From contig JAOZNZ010000212.1 of NCBI GenBank assembly GCA_029933535.1, forward strand, positions 1-6,161: a stretch of 6,161 nucleotides of DNA, given 5' to 3'. The translations under genes were made by a program, and so were the position numbers. The stretch is from a bacterium (GTDB lineage: Bacteria > Auribacterota > UBA3054 > B51-G9). Shown piece by piece: positions 1 to 5,843 of this stretch. Positions within the stretch are counted from its first letter, which is position 1, and every line of letters starts with the position of its first letter. The notes under the pieces were generated by a model, which ran no database searches, had not been told where the DNA came from, and saw only the letters and a list, made by a program, of their open reading frames with translations.

Positions 1-178
1 GAAAACCTCTTATTTTTGCATGCCGCCTATTTTGGAAGGCAGAATGCTTCAAATCTTGTTTGCATCTTATCTCGAACCGGACGTTCCGGTTGGGGCATGG
101 ATACAGGATTTGAAGTTATATGACACCAAAAGAGGCGGCACCGGTATTCCGGTCTAAAATGCGAATTGAGGGGTTTTC
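1..178. other. Extended branched inverted repeat; candidate structured RNA or palindromic element
   Basis: Seen directly: 21-35 pairs with 126-140 (14 of 15), 47-59 pairs with 103-115 (12 Watson-Crick pairs plus one that would be U-G in plus-strand RNA), and 75-81 pairs with 85-91 (7 of 7, 3-nt loop). Between the first two stems is a near-symmetric 11/10-nt internal loop. A small hairpin (140-144 with 149-153) follows on the 3' side. Outer pairings 1-7 with 172-178 and 18-21 with 159-162 suggest a closing stem that may continue left of the window. A long interrupted duplex with an internal loop and a small 3'-side hairpin recalls 6S RNA in general shape, but no diagnostic sequence is recognised. 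It could equally be a mobile palindromic element or a regulator of a gene outside the window. The fold is well supported; its identity is unknown. Confidence 0.5.
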
Positions 179-218
179 GGTCAGCCACTAATTATCCATT
201 ATTCTCCTTATTTATGTA

Positions 219-247
219 TTGGCACCGTTCTTGCTCCCTTAATTAAT
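219..247 (+). promoter_or_regulatory. Weak candidate clpB promoter
   Basis: TTGGCA at 219-224 (5 of 6 to the sigma-70 -35 consensus) and ATTAAT at 242-247 (4 of 6 to the -10 consensus) are separated by 17 nt. Transcription would start near 254, giving a leader of about 150 nt that contains the hairpin at 268-346. No CIRCE element (TTAGCACTC-N9-GAGTGCTAA) or convincing sigma-32 promoter is visible, although clpB is heat-shock controlled in many bacteria. In this AT-rich stretch such a match can arise by chance. Confidence 0.25.
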
Positions 248-267
248 AGTACGTTCAATAATTAGTG

Positions 268-346
268 TCCCGCCGACCTTGCGTCGATGGACATAAAAAT
301 TATTTTGGGTTCGAATTTGCAAACCACCGACACAAGGTCGGCGGGA
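268..346. repeat. Long hairpin in the clpB leader
   Basis: A 14-bp perfect inverted repeat (TCCCGCCGACCTTG at 268-281, its complement at 333-346) continues inward, after a C/A mismatch, as 283-290 with 324-331 (7 of 8). In total 21 of 23 positions pair around a 33-nt AT-rich loop (291-323). If transcription starts upstream, this hairpin lies in the clpB 5' UTR, about 40 nt before the ribosome binding site, which it does not cover. It may be a palindromic repeat, an mRNA-stabilising or regulatory structure, or a terminator-like block to readthrough. Confidence 0.65.
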
Positions 347-387
347 TAAAACACAAACTAACGCATCTAAATAAATCGCATAATAGT

Positions 388-394
388 AAAGGAG
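388..394 (+). promoter_or_regulatory. clpB ribosome binding site
   Basis: AAAGGAG lies 8 nt before the ATG at 403 and decides the clpB start. An in-frame GTG at 265 would add 46 residues, but it has no SD, and the added codons run through the 268-346 hairpin and resemble no ClpB N-terminus. This is the only clear SD among the three genes of the window. Confidence 0.85.
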
Positions 395-402
395 ATAAAT
401 AT

Positions 403-3003
403 ATGAATACACAAAAACTTACAGAAAAAATGCAGACTGCTCTTATGGATGCTCAGTCTATCGCTTCCAATAGAGGACAACAACAAATCGACGGCGAACA
501 CTTGCTCGCTGCTCTCCTCGACCAATCTGACGGATTAGCTCCGCTGCTGCTTGAACAGTCAGGCGTTGCAGTAAAAACTTTTCGTCAGGCGCTTGACGAA
601 GAAATCGATAAACTTCCCCGCGTTTCCGGTTCATCATCGGCAACAGGTCAGGTTTACATATCACCGAGACTGAATAAATTATTTACTACCGCTGAAAATG
701 TCGCGAAAAAATTCAAAGATGATTATGTTAGCGTAGAACATATGCTTATGGCTTTTATTGACGAAGCCAATTCTACTCCTACTGGTAAATTGCTTGAACA
801 ATTCGGTTTGACACAAGAACGTCTGATGAAAGCAATGACTAATATTCGCGGGAACAGCCGCGTAGATAATCCTAATCCCGAAAACACGTATAATGTTCTG
901 GAAAAATACGGCGTTGATCTTGTCGCAGCAGCACGCAAGGGAAAGATTGATCCGGTTATCGGCAGAGATAACGAAATCCGCCGCGTAGTCCAGGTTCTTT
1001 CAAGAAGAAGGAAAAATAATCCTGTGCTTATTGGTGAACCGGGTGTCGGCAAAACGGCAATTGTTGAAGGTCTTGCAAGAAGAATTGTTCAGCAGGATGT
1101 TCCTGAATCACTGAAAGACAAAACTATCTTCGCTCTCGATATGGGCGCACTTGTCGCAGGAGCAAAATTCAGAGGCGAATTCGAAGAGCGGTTAAAAGCG
1201 GTTCTTAAAGAAATCCAATCGTCTGACGGAAGAATTCTTCTTTTCATTGACGAATTGCATAATATTGTCGGTGCAGGAAAGACCGAAGGAAGTATGGATG
1301 CGGGAAATCTGCTTAAACCTATGCTTGCCAGAGGTGAACTTCACTGTATCGGCGCAACAACTCTCGATGAATACAGAAAATATATCGAAAAGGATGCCGC
1401 ACTCGAAAGGAGATTTCAACCGGTTTTGGTTGACCAGCCATCGGTTGAAGATACTATTTCTATCCTTCGCGGACTTCGTGAACGTTATGAAGTTCATCAC
1501 GGCGTACGCATTCAGGACAGCGCTCTCGTCAGCGCGGCGGTATTGAGTAATCGTTACATCAGCGATAGATTTTTACCGGATAAGGCTATTGATCTTATCG
1601 ATGAAGCCGCTGCGACCATCAGAACGGAAATTGACAGTATGCCATCTGAGCTTGATGAAATCACGCGTAAAGTCATGCAGCTTGAAATTGAGCAGGAAGC
1701 ACTTAAAAAGGAAAAAGATGACGCATCTAAAAAGCGCCTTGCCGTTTTGAAAAAAGAACTCGCTGACCTTAAAGAAAAACAAAATGCTTTGAACGCTCAA
1801 TGGAAAAAAGAAAAAGAAGAAATTCATAAAATCAGCTCCCTTAGAAAACAAATCGAACAAACTCGATACGAAATCGAACAGGCGGAAAGACAGTACGACC
1901 TGAACAAAGCTGCTGAACTTAAATACGGAACTCTTACCGAACTTGAAAAACAACTTCAAACAGCAGAAAAAGAAGAACAGGAAAAAGGAGGACATAAATT
2001 GCTCCAGGAAGAAGTCTCAGCAGATGAAGTCGCTTCCATTGTCAGCAGATGGACAGGAATTCCTGTAACCCGGCTTATGGAAGGTGAAAAAGAAAAACTT
2101 CTTCATCTCGATAAAATTCTTCATGAAAAAGTTGTTGGGCAGAATGAAGCTGTTGACGCGGTAGCTGATGCGGTAATCCGCGCCAGATCAGGTTTAAAAG
2201 ACCCAAAACGTCCAATCGGCTCATTCATTTTTCTCGGACCAACAGGCGTTGGAAAAACTGAACTCGCTCGCGCGTTGGCTCAATCACTCTTCGATTCCGA
2301 GGATAATATGGTGCGAATTGATATGTCCGAATATATGGAAAAACATACTGTCTCAAGATTGCTCGGTGCCCCTCCCGGATATGTCGGCTACGAAGAAGGC
2401 GGGCAATTAACAGAAGCTGTTCGCCGCAAACCTTATTCTGTAATTTTATTTGATGAAATTGAAAAAGCGCATCACGATGTTTTTAACGCGCTGCTTCAAA
2501 TTCTTGATGACGGACGCTTAACTGACGCTCAAGGCCGAACAGTGGATTTCAAAAACACTGTTATTATTATGACATCGAACATTGGCGGCGAGCAACTGCT
2601 TGAAGGCATTCAGGATGATAAAATTCCTGATGACGTAAGACAGAATGTTCTTGCCGCGTTACGTAGAAATTTCCGCCCGGAATTTCTTAACCGTGTGGAT
2701 GAAATAGTCGTTTTTAAACCACTCTCACTTGAAGAAATCGAGCAAATTGTTGACCTGCTTCTCGATCAGCTTCGCCAACGTTTAAGCGAACGTGAAATAA
2801 AACTTGAACTCACCGAACCCGCGCGGAAACATCTTGCAAAAAACGGATATGATCCCGTTTACGGTGCTCGACCGTTAAAACGATACATTCAGCGGGAATT
2901 AGAAACGCGTCTTGGCAGGAAAATAATTTCAGGAGAAATTCCTGATAACAGCACTGTCATAGTGGATGATAAAAATGGCGATCTAATCATTTCGATAAAG
3001 TAA
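403..3003 (+). CDS. clpB: ATP-dependent chaperone/disaggregase ClpB (Hsp100)
   Basis: Cytosolic hexameric AAA+ machine that, in known relatives, extracts polypeptides from aggregates with DnaK/DnaJ/GrpE by threading them through its pore. The 866 residues match the usual length. Order seen: two Clp N-domain repeats (about 5-40 and 87-150); NBD1 with Walker A GEPGVGKT (211-218), pore loop KFRG (255-258) and Walker B with D283-E284; a charged coiled-coil middle domain (about 413-530) typical of ClpB rather than ClpA or ClpX; NBD2 with Walker A GPTGVGKT (612-619), pore loop GYVGY (659-663), Walker B D684-E685, sensor-1 N726, arginine finger R764 and sensor-2 GAR (821-823). All catalytic residues are present. 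I see no IGL/IGF-type ClpP-docking loop, so it should refold rather than degrade. The start is set by the SD at 388-394. The first pore loop has Phe256 where E. coli has Tyr. Downstream is a palindrome array, not an operon partner. Confidence 0.97.
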   Translation: MNTQKLTEKMQTALMDAQSIASNRGQQQIDGEHLLAALLDQSDGLAPLLLEQSGVAVKTFRQALDEEIDKLPRVSGSSSATGQVYISPRLNKLFTTAENVAKKFKDDYVSVEHMLMAFIDEANSTPTGKLLEQFGLTQERLMKAMTNIRGNSRVDNPNPENTYNVLEKYGVDLVAAARKGKIDPVIGRDNEIRRVVQVLSRRRKNNPVLIGEPGVGKTAIVEGLARRIVQQDVPESLKDKTIFALDMGALVAGAKFRGEFEERLKAVLKEIQSSDGRILLFIDELHNIVGAGKTEGSMDAGNLLKPMLARGELHCIGATTLDEYRKYIEKDAALERRFQPVLVDQPSVEDTISILRGLRERYEVHHGVRIQDSALVSAAVLSNRYISDRFLPDKAIDLIDEAAATIRTEIDSMPSELDEITRKVMQLEIEQEALKKEKDDASKKRLAVLKKELADLKEKQNALNAQWKKEKEEIHKISSLRKQIEQTRYEIEQAERQYDLNKAAELKYGTLTELEKQLQTAEKEEQEKGGHKLLQEEVSADEVASIVSRWTGIPVTRLMEGEKEKLLHLDKILHEKVVGQNEAVDAVADAVIRARSGLKDPKRPIGSFIFLGPTGVGKTELARALAQSLFDSEDNMVRIDMSEYMEKHTVSRLLGAPPGYVGYEEGGQLTEAVRRKPYSVILFDEIEKAHHDVFNALLQILDDGRLTDAQGRTVDFKNTVIIMTSNIGGEQLLEGIQDDKIPDDVRQNVLAALRRNFRPEFLNRVDEIVVFKPLSLEEIEQIVDLLLDQLRQRLSEREIKLELTEPARKHLAKNGYDPVYGARPLKRYIQRELETRLGRKIISGEIPDNSTVIVDDKNGDLIISIK

Positions 3004-3020
3004 CCTAAAAAACAGATTAT

Positions 3021-3100
3021 ATCCTGAAAGGATTAGTTATGATAGCCCGGGGCAGCGCCCTGGGAAAAAGAAAAAAAGTTAACGAACCCTAAAAGGGTTC
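3021..3100 (+). repeat. Three-hairpin palindromic unit, copy 1
   Basis: Three stem-loops in a row: 3021-3025/3029-3033 (ATCCT-GAA-AGGAT), 3046-3053/3057-3064 (GC-rich, 8 pairs including one G-U, loop AGC) and 3084-3090/3094-3100 (GAACCCT-AAA-AGGGTTC). An A-rich linker (3065-3080) separates the last two. The same order occurs inverted at 3141-3227, so this is a repeat unit and not a simple terminator: the GC hairpin is followed by A's, not T's, on the plus strand. The arrangement resembles REP/BIME-type interspersed palindromes, which in known cases are mobilised by RAYT transposases; none is encoded here. Confidence 0.7.
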
Positions 3101-3140
3101 ATTAATAATGGTTTAACAAGATATGAAATCATAGAATTAA

Positions 3141-3227
3141 TCTGTCCCTTTAGGACAGAAATGATGTTTTAATTATTTCCCGGCACGTCGTGCCGGGCTA
3201 ACATAATTTATCCTTTCAGGATAAATT
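3141..3227 (-). repeat. Three-hairpin palindromic unit, copy 2 (inverted)
   Basis: Stem-loops 3141-3147/3153-3159 (TCTGTCC, loop CTTTA), 3179-3187/3189-3197 (CCCGGCACG odd palindrome) and 3205-3214/3218-3227 (AATTTATCCT, loop TTC). Read on the minus strand, it reproduces copy 1: the core ATCCTGAAAGGAT is identical, the next 17 nt up to TAGCCCGG match with three differences (18 of 21 counted from GGAT), then come a CCCGG-type hairpin, an A-rich linker and a third hairpin centred on CCTAAAGGG followed by ATTAAT. The copies are tail to tail, separated by 3101-3140, which carries no obvious feature. Confidence 0.7.
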
Positions 3228-3231
3228 TTTT
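3205..3231 (+). terminator. Possible clpB intrinsic terminator
   Basis: The last hairpin of the inverted unit (10-bp stem, 3-nt loop) runs into a T6 tract (3226-3231), the only plus-strand hairpin followed by a T run between clpB and dinB. The stem is mostly A-T, so it would be a weak terminator, perhaps helped by the strong GC palindrome just upstream (3179-3197). It lies about 200 nt after the clpB stop. Confidence 0.35.
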
Positions 3232-3256
3232 GCAAGGTTATTCTTAATATTGTATT

Positions 3257-3337
3257 TGCAAAATCCAGGAAAATAAATTTGTCCATAAAAGACAAATTTC
3301 CTCAGCCGTGCCCGTAAATTATCTCCCCCGGCACGGC
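3257..3337 (+). repeat. Two-hairpin composite palindromic element, copy A
   Basis: Starts TGCAAAATCC, then stem 1 (AAATTTGTC 3275-3283 with 3291-3299, 7-nt loop), the linker CCTCA, then stem 2 (GCCGTGCC 3305-3312 with GGCACGGC 3330-3337, 17-nt loop). The reverse complement of the same composite occurs at 5844-5937. Stems, linker and left flank are conserved between copies while both loops differ in sequence, and the first also in length. The element ends just before the dinB promoter candidate. Confidence 0.75.
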
Positions 3338-3344
3338 AAAGGCA

Positions 3345-3373
3345 TAGACAGCGTGATAAGTTTTTGTTAAAAT
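3345..3373 (+). promoter_or_regulatory. Candidate dinB promoter giving a leaderless mRNA
   Basis: TAGACA (3345-3350) and TAAAAT (3368-3373) each match the sigma-70 consensus at 5 of 6 positions and are exactly 17 nt apart. Only 6 nt (TTTAAA) separate the -10 box from the dinB ATG, so the expected start point, about 7 nt after the -10, is the A of the ATG at 3380. This fits the absence of any SD before dinB. No LexA-type box overlaps it. Confidence 0.5.
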
Positions 3374-3379
3374 TTTAAA

Positions 3380-4453
3380 ATGATTCGTAAGATTATTCAC
3401 ATTGATATGGACGCTTTTTTTGCTGCCGTAGAACAACGTGACAATCCAAAACTCAGAGGATTACCGGTTATTGTAGGCGGAAATCCTAAAAGTCGCGGTG
3501 TAGTTGCAACTTGTTCTTATGAAGCAAGAAAATATGGAATTCATTCCGCGATGGCTTCATCAAGAGCATATAATTTGTGTCCGAAAGCCATTTTTGTACG
3601 TCCCCGAATGGAAGCATACAAAGCCGTTTCAGTTCAGATTCGTGACATTTTTCAAAATTATTCCGATTTCGTTGAACCTTTATCTTTAGATGAAGCATTT
3701 TTAGACGTTACAATGAATAAAATGCAACTTAAATCGGCTACCGATACAGCTATAGAAATAAAAAACAAAATTCTTTCCGAAACCGGGTTGACAGCTTCAG
3801 CAGGAGTTTCTTACAATAAATTCATAGCTAAAGTTGCTTCCGATATGCAAAAGCCTGATGGTTTAACGGTTGTTCCACCCAAGGCGGGAGAAAGATTTAT
3901 CGAAACTTTACCGATAAATAAGTTTTTTGGTGTTGGAAAAGTTACGGAAAAGAAAATGCTGAGACTCGGAATTAAAACAGGGGCAGATTTAAAATTAAAA
4001 ACTAAAGAATTCCTGATTAGAGAGTTCGGGAAAGCAGGCGCTTATTATTTTGACGTAGCAAGAGGAATAGATGATCGGCATGTCAATCCAAACAGAATAA
4101 GAAAATCGATCGGTCGCGAAACGACTTTACAAACAGACATTTCCGACAAGAATACAATAATGGAAATTTTATCAAAAATTGCTGAGCAGGTAAGCAGCAT
4201 ATTAAAAAGAAATCATAAAAAAGGTGTAACAGTAACCCTGAAAATCAGATATTCTGATTTTAAAACCGTAACGAGAAGCAGGAGTTTGGCGGAAAGAACA
4301 GATGATTCCGGAACAATTATGAAACATGTTAAGGAATTATTAGAAACAACAGATGCAGACAGCAAAAAAGTCCGGTTGTTAGGAATAACTCTTTCAAATT
4401 TTTCAAGAGAAACTCCCGTAATAATGACTCAATTAAAATTCCCTTTTTATTGA
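3380..4453 (+). CDS. dinB: DNA polymerase IV (Y-family translesion polymerase)
   Basis: Error-prone Y-family polymerase that extends past damaged or mispaired bases. The 357 residues compare with 351 for E. coli Pol IV. The palm opens with HIDMDAFFAAVEQRDNP: D9 plus D104-E105 (in LSLDEAFLDV) are the metal-binding residues, and F14 aligns with the E. coli steric-gate Phe13. A helix-hairpin-helix in the thumb begins at GVGK (184-187). The little finger follows from about 240 (RKSIGRETTL). The C-terminus QLKFPF (351-356) looks like a beta-clamp binding motif, as expected for full-length Pol IV. The start is ATG at 3380: the polymerase motif begins at residue 5, leaving no room for a later start. 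There is no SD; see the promoter at 3345-3373. It is more A/T-rich at silent positions than clpB. No umuD, recA or lexA is adjacent and no SOS box was found, so damage induction is not shown. Confidence 0.95.
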   Translation: MIRKIIHIDMDAFFAAVEQRDNPKLRGLPVIVGGNPKSRGVVATCSYEARKYGIHSAMASSRAYNLCPKAIFVRPRMEAYKAVSVQIRDIFQNYSDFVEPLSLDEAFLDVTMNKMQLKSATDTAIEIKNKILSETGLTASAGVSYNKFIAKVASDMQKPDGLTVVPPKAGERFIETLPINKFFGVGKVTEKKMLRLGIKTGADLKLKTKEFLIREFGKAGAYYFDVARGIDDRHVNPNRIRKSIGRETTLQTDISDKNTIMEILSKIAEQVSSILKRNHKKGVTVTLKIRYSDFKTVTRSRSLAERTDDSGTIMKHVKELLETTDADSKKVRLLGITLSNFSRETPVIMTQLKFPFY

Positions 4454-4454
4454 T

Positions 4455-4490
4455 CTTCTCGAGCGCCACAATTAGAGGGCGCTCGAAAAG
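4455..4490. repeat. CTCGAAAAG-type hairpin behind dinB, copy 1
   Basis: Begins 2 nt after the dinB stop. TCGAGCGCC (4459-4467) pairs with GGCGCTCGA (4478-4486). Beyond one mismatch, CTT (4455-4457) pairs with AAG (4488-4490), giving 12 pairs with a 10-nt loop. No T tract follows, so it is not a classical terminator, though it could protect the dinB 3' end. The left arm, the AATTAGAG motif at 4470-4477 and the right end GCTCGAAAAG all recur in the larger element at 4737-4839. A further 5-bp hairpin (GCCGC-AAA-GCGGC) sits at 4497-4509. Confidence 0.65.
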
Positions 4491-4512
4491 GGTTCAGCCG
4501 CAAAGCGGCGTT

Positions 4513-4547
4513 AAAATCCCCCTTTTTTAAAGGGGGTTGGGGGATTT
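4513..4547 (+). repeat. C5T3/A3G5 palindromic repeat, copy 1
   Basis: CCCCCTTT (4518-4525) pairs with AAAGGGGG (4529-4536). Alternatively AAATCCCCC (4514-4522) pairs with GGGGGATTT (4539-4547), so two hairpins compete. An inverted second copy lies at 4665-4700. Repeats of this AATCCCCCTT type are, to my knowledge, common in unrelated bacterial genomes. The 117 nt between the copies (4548-4664) are A-rich and hold no gene, promoter or structure that I can support. Confidence 0.6.
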
Positions 4548-4664
4548 AGAAATTTAGGAATAAACAAAACATTAAGAAAATTGGTAAAACCATTTAAAAA
4601 TAGCCAAAGATATCAAAAAAAACAACGGAATAATTTGTACTCATGTTCATGCTAATTGAAAGAT

Positions 4665-4700
4665 AAAATCCCCCTTACCCCCTTTATGAAAGGGGGAATT
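4665..4700 (-). repeat. C5T3/A3G5 palindromic repeat, copy 2 (inverted)
   Basis: CCCCCTTT (4678-4685) pairs with AAAGGGGG (4689-4696) around ATG. The extra AAAATCCCCCTT arm (4665-4676) is the counterpart of the GGGGGATTT arm of copy 1 read on the other strand, so the two copies are in opposite orientation. Confidence 0.6.
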
Positions 4701-4736
4701 GCTTTAGATGACTTTCAGAATTCAGATGTTTTGCAC

Positions 4737-4839
4737 CTTTTCGAGCAACCCGTAATTAGAGAAAAGTACGTTAAGCTCTTGACCGGCGTAGCTTGACATT
4801 AAGCTGGAAGCTTAACCTACTCTAACGATGCTCGAAAAG
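4737..4839. repeat. Nested palindromic element, copy 2 of the CTCGAAAAG family
   Basis: Four inverted repeats lie inside one another: CTTTTCGAGCA (4737-4747) with 4829-4839 (11 of 11), TTAGAG (4756-4761) with CTCTAA (4820-4825), GTTAAGCT (4770-4777) with AGCTTAAC (4809-4816), and AGCTT (4790-4794) with AAGCT (4801-4805). The start (CTT-TCGAGC, then AATTAGAG at 4754-4761) and end (GCTCGAAAAG) match the hairpin at 4455-4490. This copy therefore looks like that element with about 70 nt of extra nested palindrome, or the short one is its deletion product. Its right end is 4 nt before the -35 box of the downstream gene. Confidence 0.65.
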
Positions 4840-4843
4840 AGTA

Positions 4844-4872
4844 TTGACAATGTATCGTCATTTGTCTATAAT
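4844..4872 (+). promoter_or_regulatory. Consensus sigma-70 promoter of the ArsR-type regulator
   Basis: TTGACA (4844-4849), a 17-nt spacer and TATAAT (4867-4872) match both hexamers and the optimal spacing exactly. Transcription should start near 4879, leaving a leader of about 44 nt to the ATG at 4923. An unregulated promoter this strong would be unusual for a regulator gene; the palindrome over its -10 box suggests repression. An imperfect repeat (GACAATG at 4846-4852 with CATTTGTC at 4859-4866) also lies in the spacer region. Confidence 0.85.
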
Positions 4873-4891
4873 CTTAATGTATTAAAATTAT
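4868..4891. promoter_or_regulatory. Operator-like palindrome over the -10 box and start site
   Basis: ATAATCTTAAT (4868-4878) and ATTAAAATTAT (4881-4891) are inverted repeats matching at 10 of 11 positions around a 2-bp centre. ArsR-family repressors bind imperfect palindromes of similar size that overlap their own promoters. This is the natural candidate site for autorepression by the gene that follows; the function is inferred. Confidence 0.5.
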
Positions 4892-4922
4892 TGTAAATAA
4901 CAAATAAACCTAATTCTTTCTC

Positions 4923-5843
4923 ATGCCTTATACCGATAAAAAAAATATTAAACATGTTAGTGACGAAGTCGAAATGACTACAATTTGTAAAGCACTTTCA
5001 AGTCCCCAACGAATGATGATTATGCAGGCAATTACTCGCAAAACTATGACAGTCAGCGAACTTGCAAATTTGCTTAAACTTGCTCAATCAACTATGACAG
5101 TTCATATTCAGGAACTTGAAGCTGCAGGACTCCTTCGCTCTGTAGTTAAACCCGGTCCCCTTCGCGGTCAGCGAAAGCTTTGCAGCACCGCCATTGATGG
5201 TTTAAGTTTTGTTTTTGCCGCTGAAGACAACAAAAATTCAATTTCTATGCCCGTTGGCCATTTCGTTGATTATTCCGTTAAACCTACTTGCGGAATTCAT
5301 TCTTCTGCAGGACAGCTTATTAAAAGTGATGAACCTGCAGCGTTTACAAGTCCGCAGCGCGCTGACGCTCAAGTAGTTTGGTGTGGAGAAGACGGTTACT
5401 TTGAATATAGATTCCAGGTGCTTCCTTGTGCCGAAAAAGCAAAAGGTATGGAAATTTCCGCAGAAATATGCTCGGAATTCCGCGACTCTAAAAATAATTG
5501 GAAATCCGATATCTCTTTGTGGATCGATGGGAATCTTATTGGCACTTTTAACAGCCCGGGCGATATGGGCGGAAGGCGAGGAAGATTTACACCAAGCTGG
5601 GTAGCTGTTGACTGGACACAATACGGTTTTCTCGTAAAATGGCGTGTTGATGATAAGGGCTGCTTTCTTAATGATAAAAAAACGAAAAGTTCTACCGTCT
5701 ATAAAGACTTTAACATAAAAGAAAAATCTGATGTCCGGATTAGAATCGGTGTGGCATCCGATGCAAAAAATAAAGGCGGAGTTAATCTATTCGGCAAACA
5801 TTATGGTGATTTTGAACAGGATATTGTTCTTAAATGGCTTTAG
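4923..5843 (+). CDS. ArsR-type winged-helix regulator with a large C-terminal domain
   Basis: 306 residues. The N-terminal part (about 16-90) is an ArsR-like winged helix-turn-helix: ALSSPQRMMIM (24-34), helix-turn-helix from TVSELANLLKL with recognition helix about 54-67, then a basic wing. Classical ArsR proteins end near 100-120, but here about 195 more residues follow, beta-rich and soluble, with conserved-looking blocks GHFVDYSVKPTCG (112-124), SPGDMGGRRG (211-220) and FGKHYGDFEQDI (290-301). From memory this matches a known predicted-regulator family (COG4189-like) seen in Firmicutes and others; its ligand is not known to me. The domain could sense a small molecule, perhaps a sugar. There is no signal peptide or membrane segment, and no ArsR-type metal-binding CxC pair. 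No SD precedes the ATG (the leader is pyrimidine-rich there). A later ATG at 4974 (codon 18) would trim the N-terminus without touching the HTH. Likely autoregulated through 4868-4891. Confidence 0.85.
   Translation: MPYTDKKNIKHVSDEVEMTTICKALSSPQRMMIMQAITRKTMTVSELANLLKLAQSTMTVHIQELEAAGLLRSVVKPGPLRGQRKLCSTAIDGLSFVFAAEDNKNSISMPVGHFVDYSVKPTCGIHSSAGQLIKSDEPAAFTSPQRADAQVVWCGEDGYFEYRFQVLPCAEKAKGMEISAEICSEFRDSKNNWKSDISLWIDGNLIGTFNSPGDMGGRRGRFTPSWVAVDWTQYGFLVKWRVDDKGCFLNDKKTKSSTVYKDFNIKEKSDVRIRIGVASDAKNKGGVNLFGKHYGDFEQDIVLKWL

Noticed and set aside
2..157. Open plus-strand frame ending at TAA 155-157, with an ATG at 20 (45 codons)
   Set aside because: The translation looks somewhat protein-like, but it has no SD and lies wholly inside the nested inverted repeat. 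It might be the tail of a gene starting outside the window, which cannot be judged here.
265..402. In-frame 46-codon upstream extension of clpB from GTG at 265
   Set aside because: It has no SD, passes through both arms of the leader hairpin and resembles no ClpB N-terminus. The ATG at 403 has a well-spaced AAAGGAG and gives the normal family length.
1573..1995. Minus-strand open frame rich in Phe and Ser inside clpB
   Set aside because: It is the antisense of the Lys/Glu-rich coiled-coil codons of the ClpB middle domain, a composition artefact.
826..3003. Internal start for a short ClpB form lacking the N-domain (Met142)
   Set aside because: Its position is close to the known E. coli internal start, but no clear SD precedes 826, so the sequence does not support it.
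3084..3158. LexA/SOS-box lookalikes (GAAC...GTTC at 3084-3100; CTGT...ACAG at 3142-3158)
   Set aside because: The half-sites are 9 nt apart in both, not the 4 nt of the Bacillus box or the 8 nt of the E. coli box. They are ordinary stems of the palindrome array, more than 200 nt from dinB.
3021..3337. CRISPR array
   Set aside because: The repeats are different palindromes of unequal size and spacing, not identical repeats separated by constant-length unique spacers, and no cas gene is present.
4793..4823. Second promoter from the TTGACA at 4793-4798
   Set aside because: At 16-19 nt spacing there is no acceptable -10 box; the hexamer falls in the nested palindrome.
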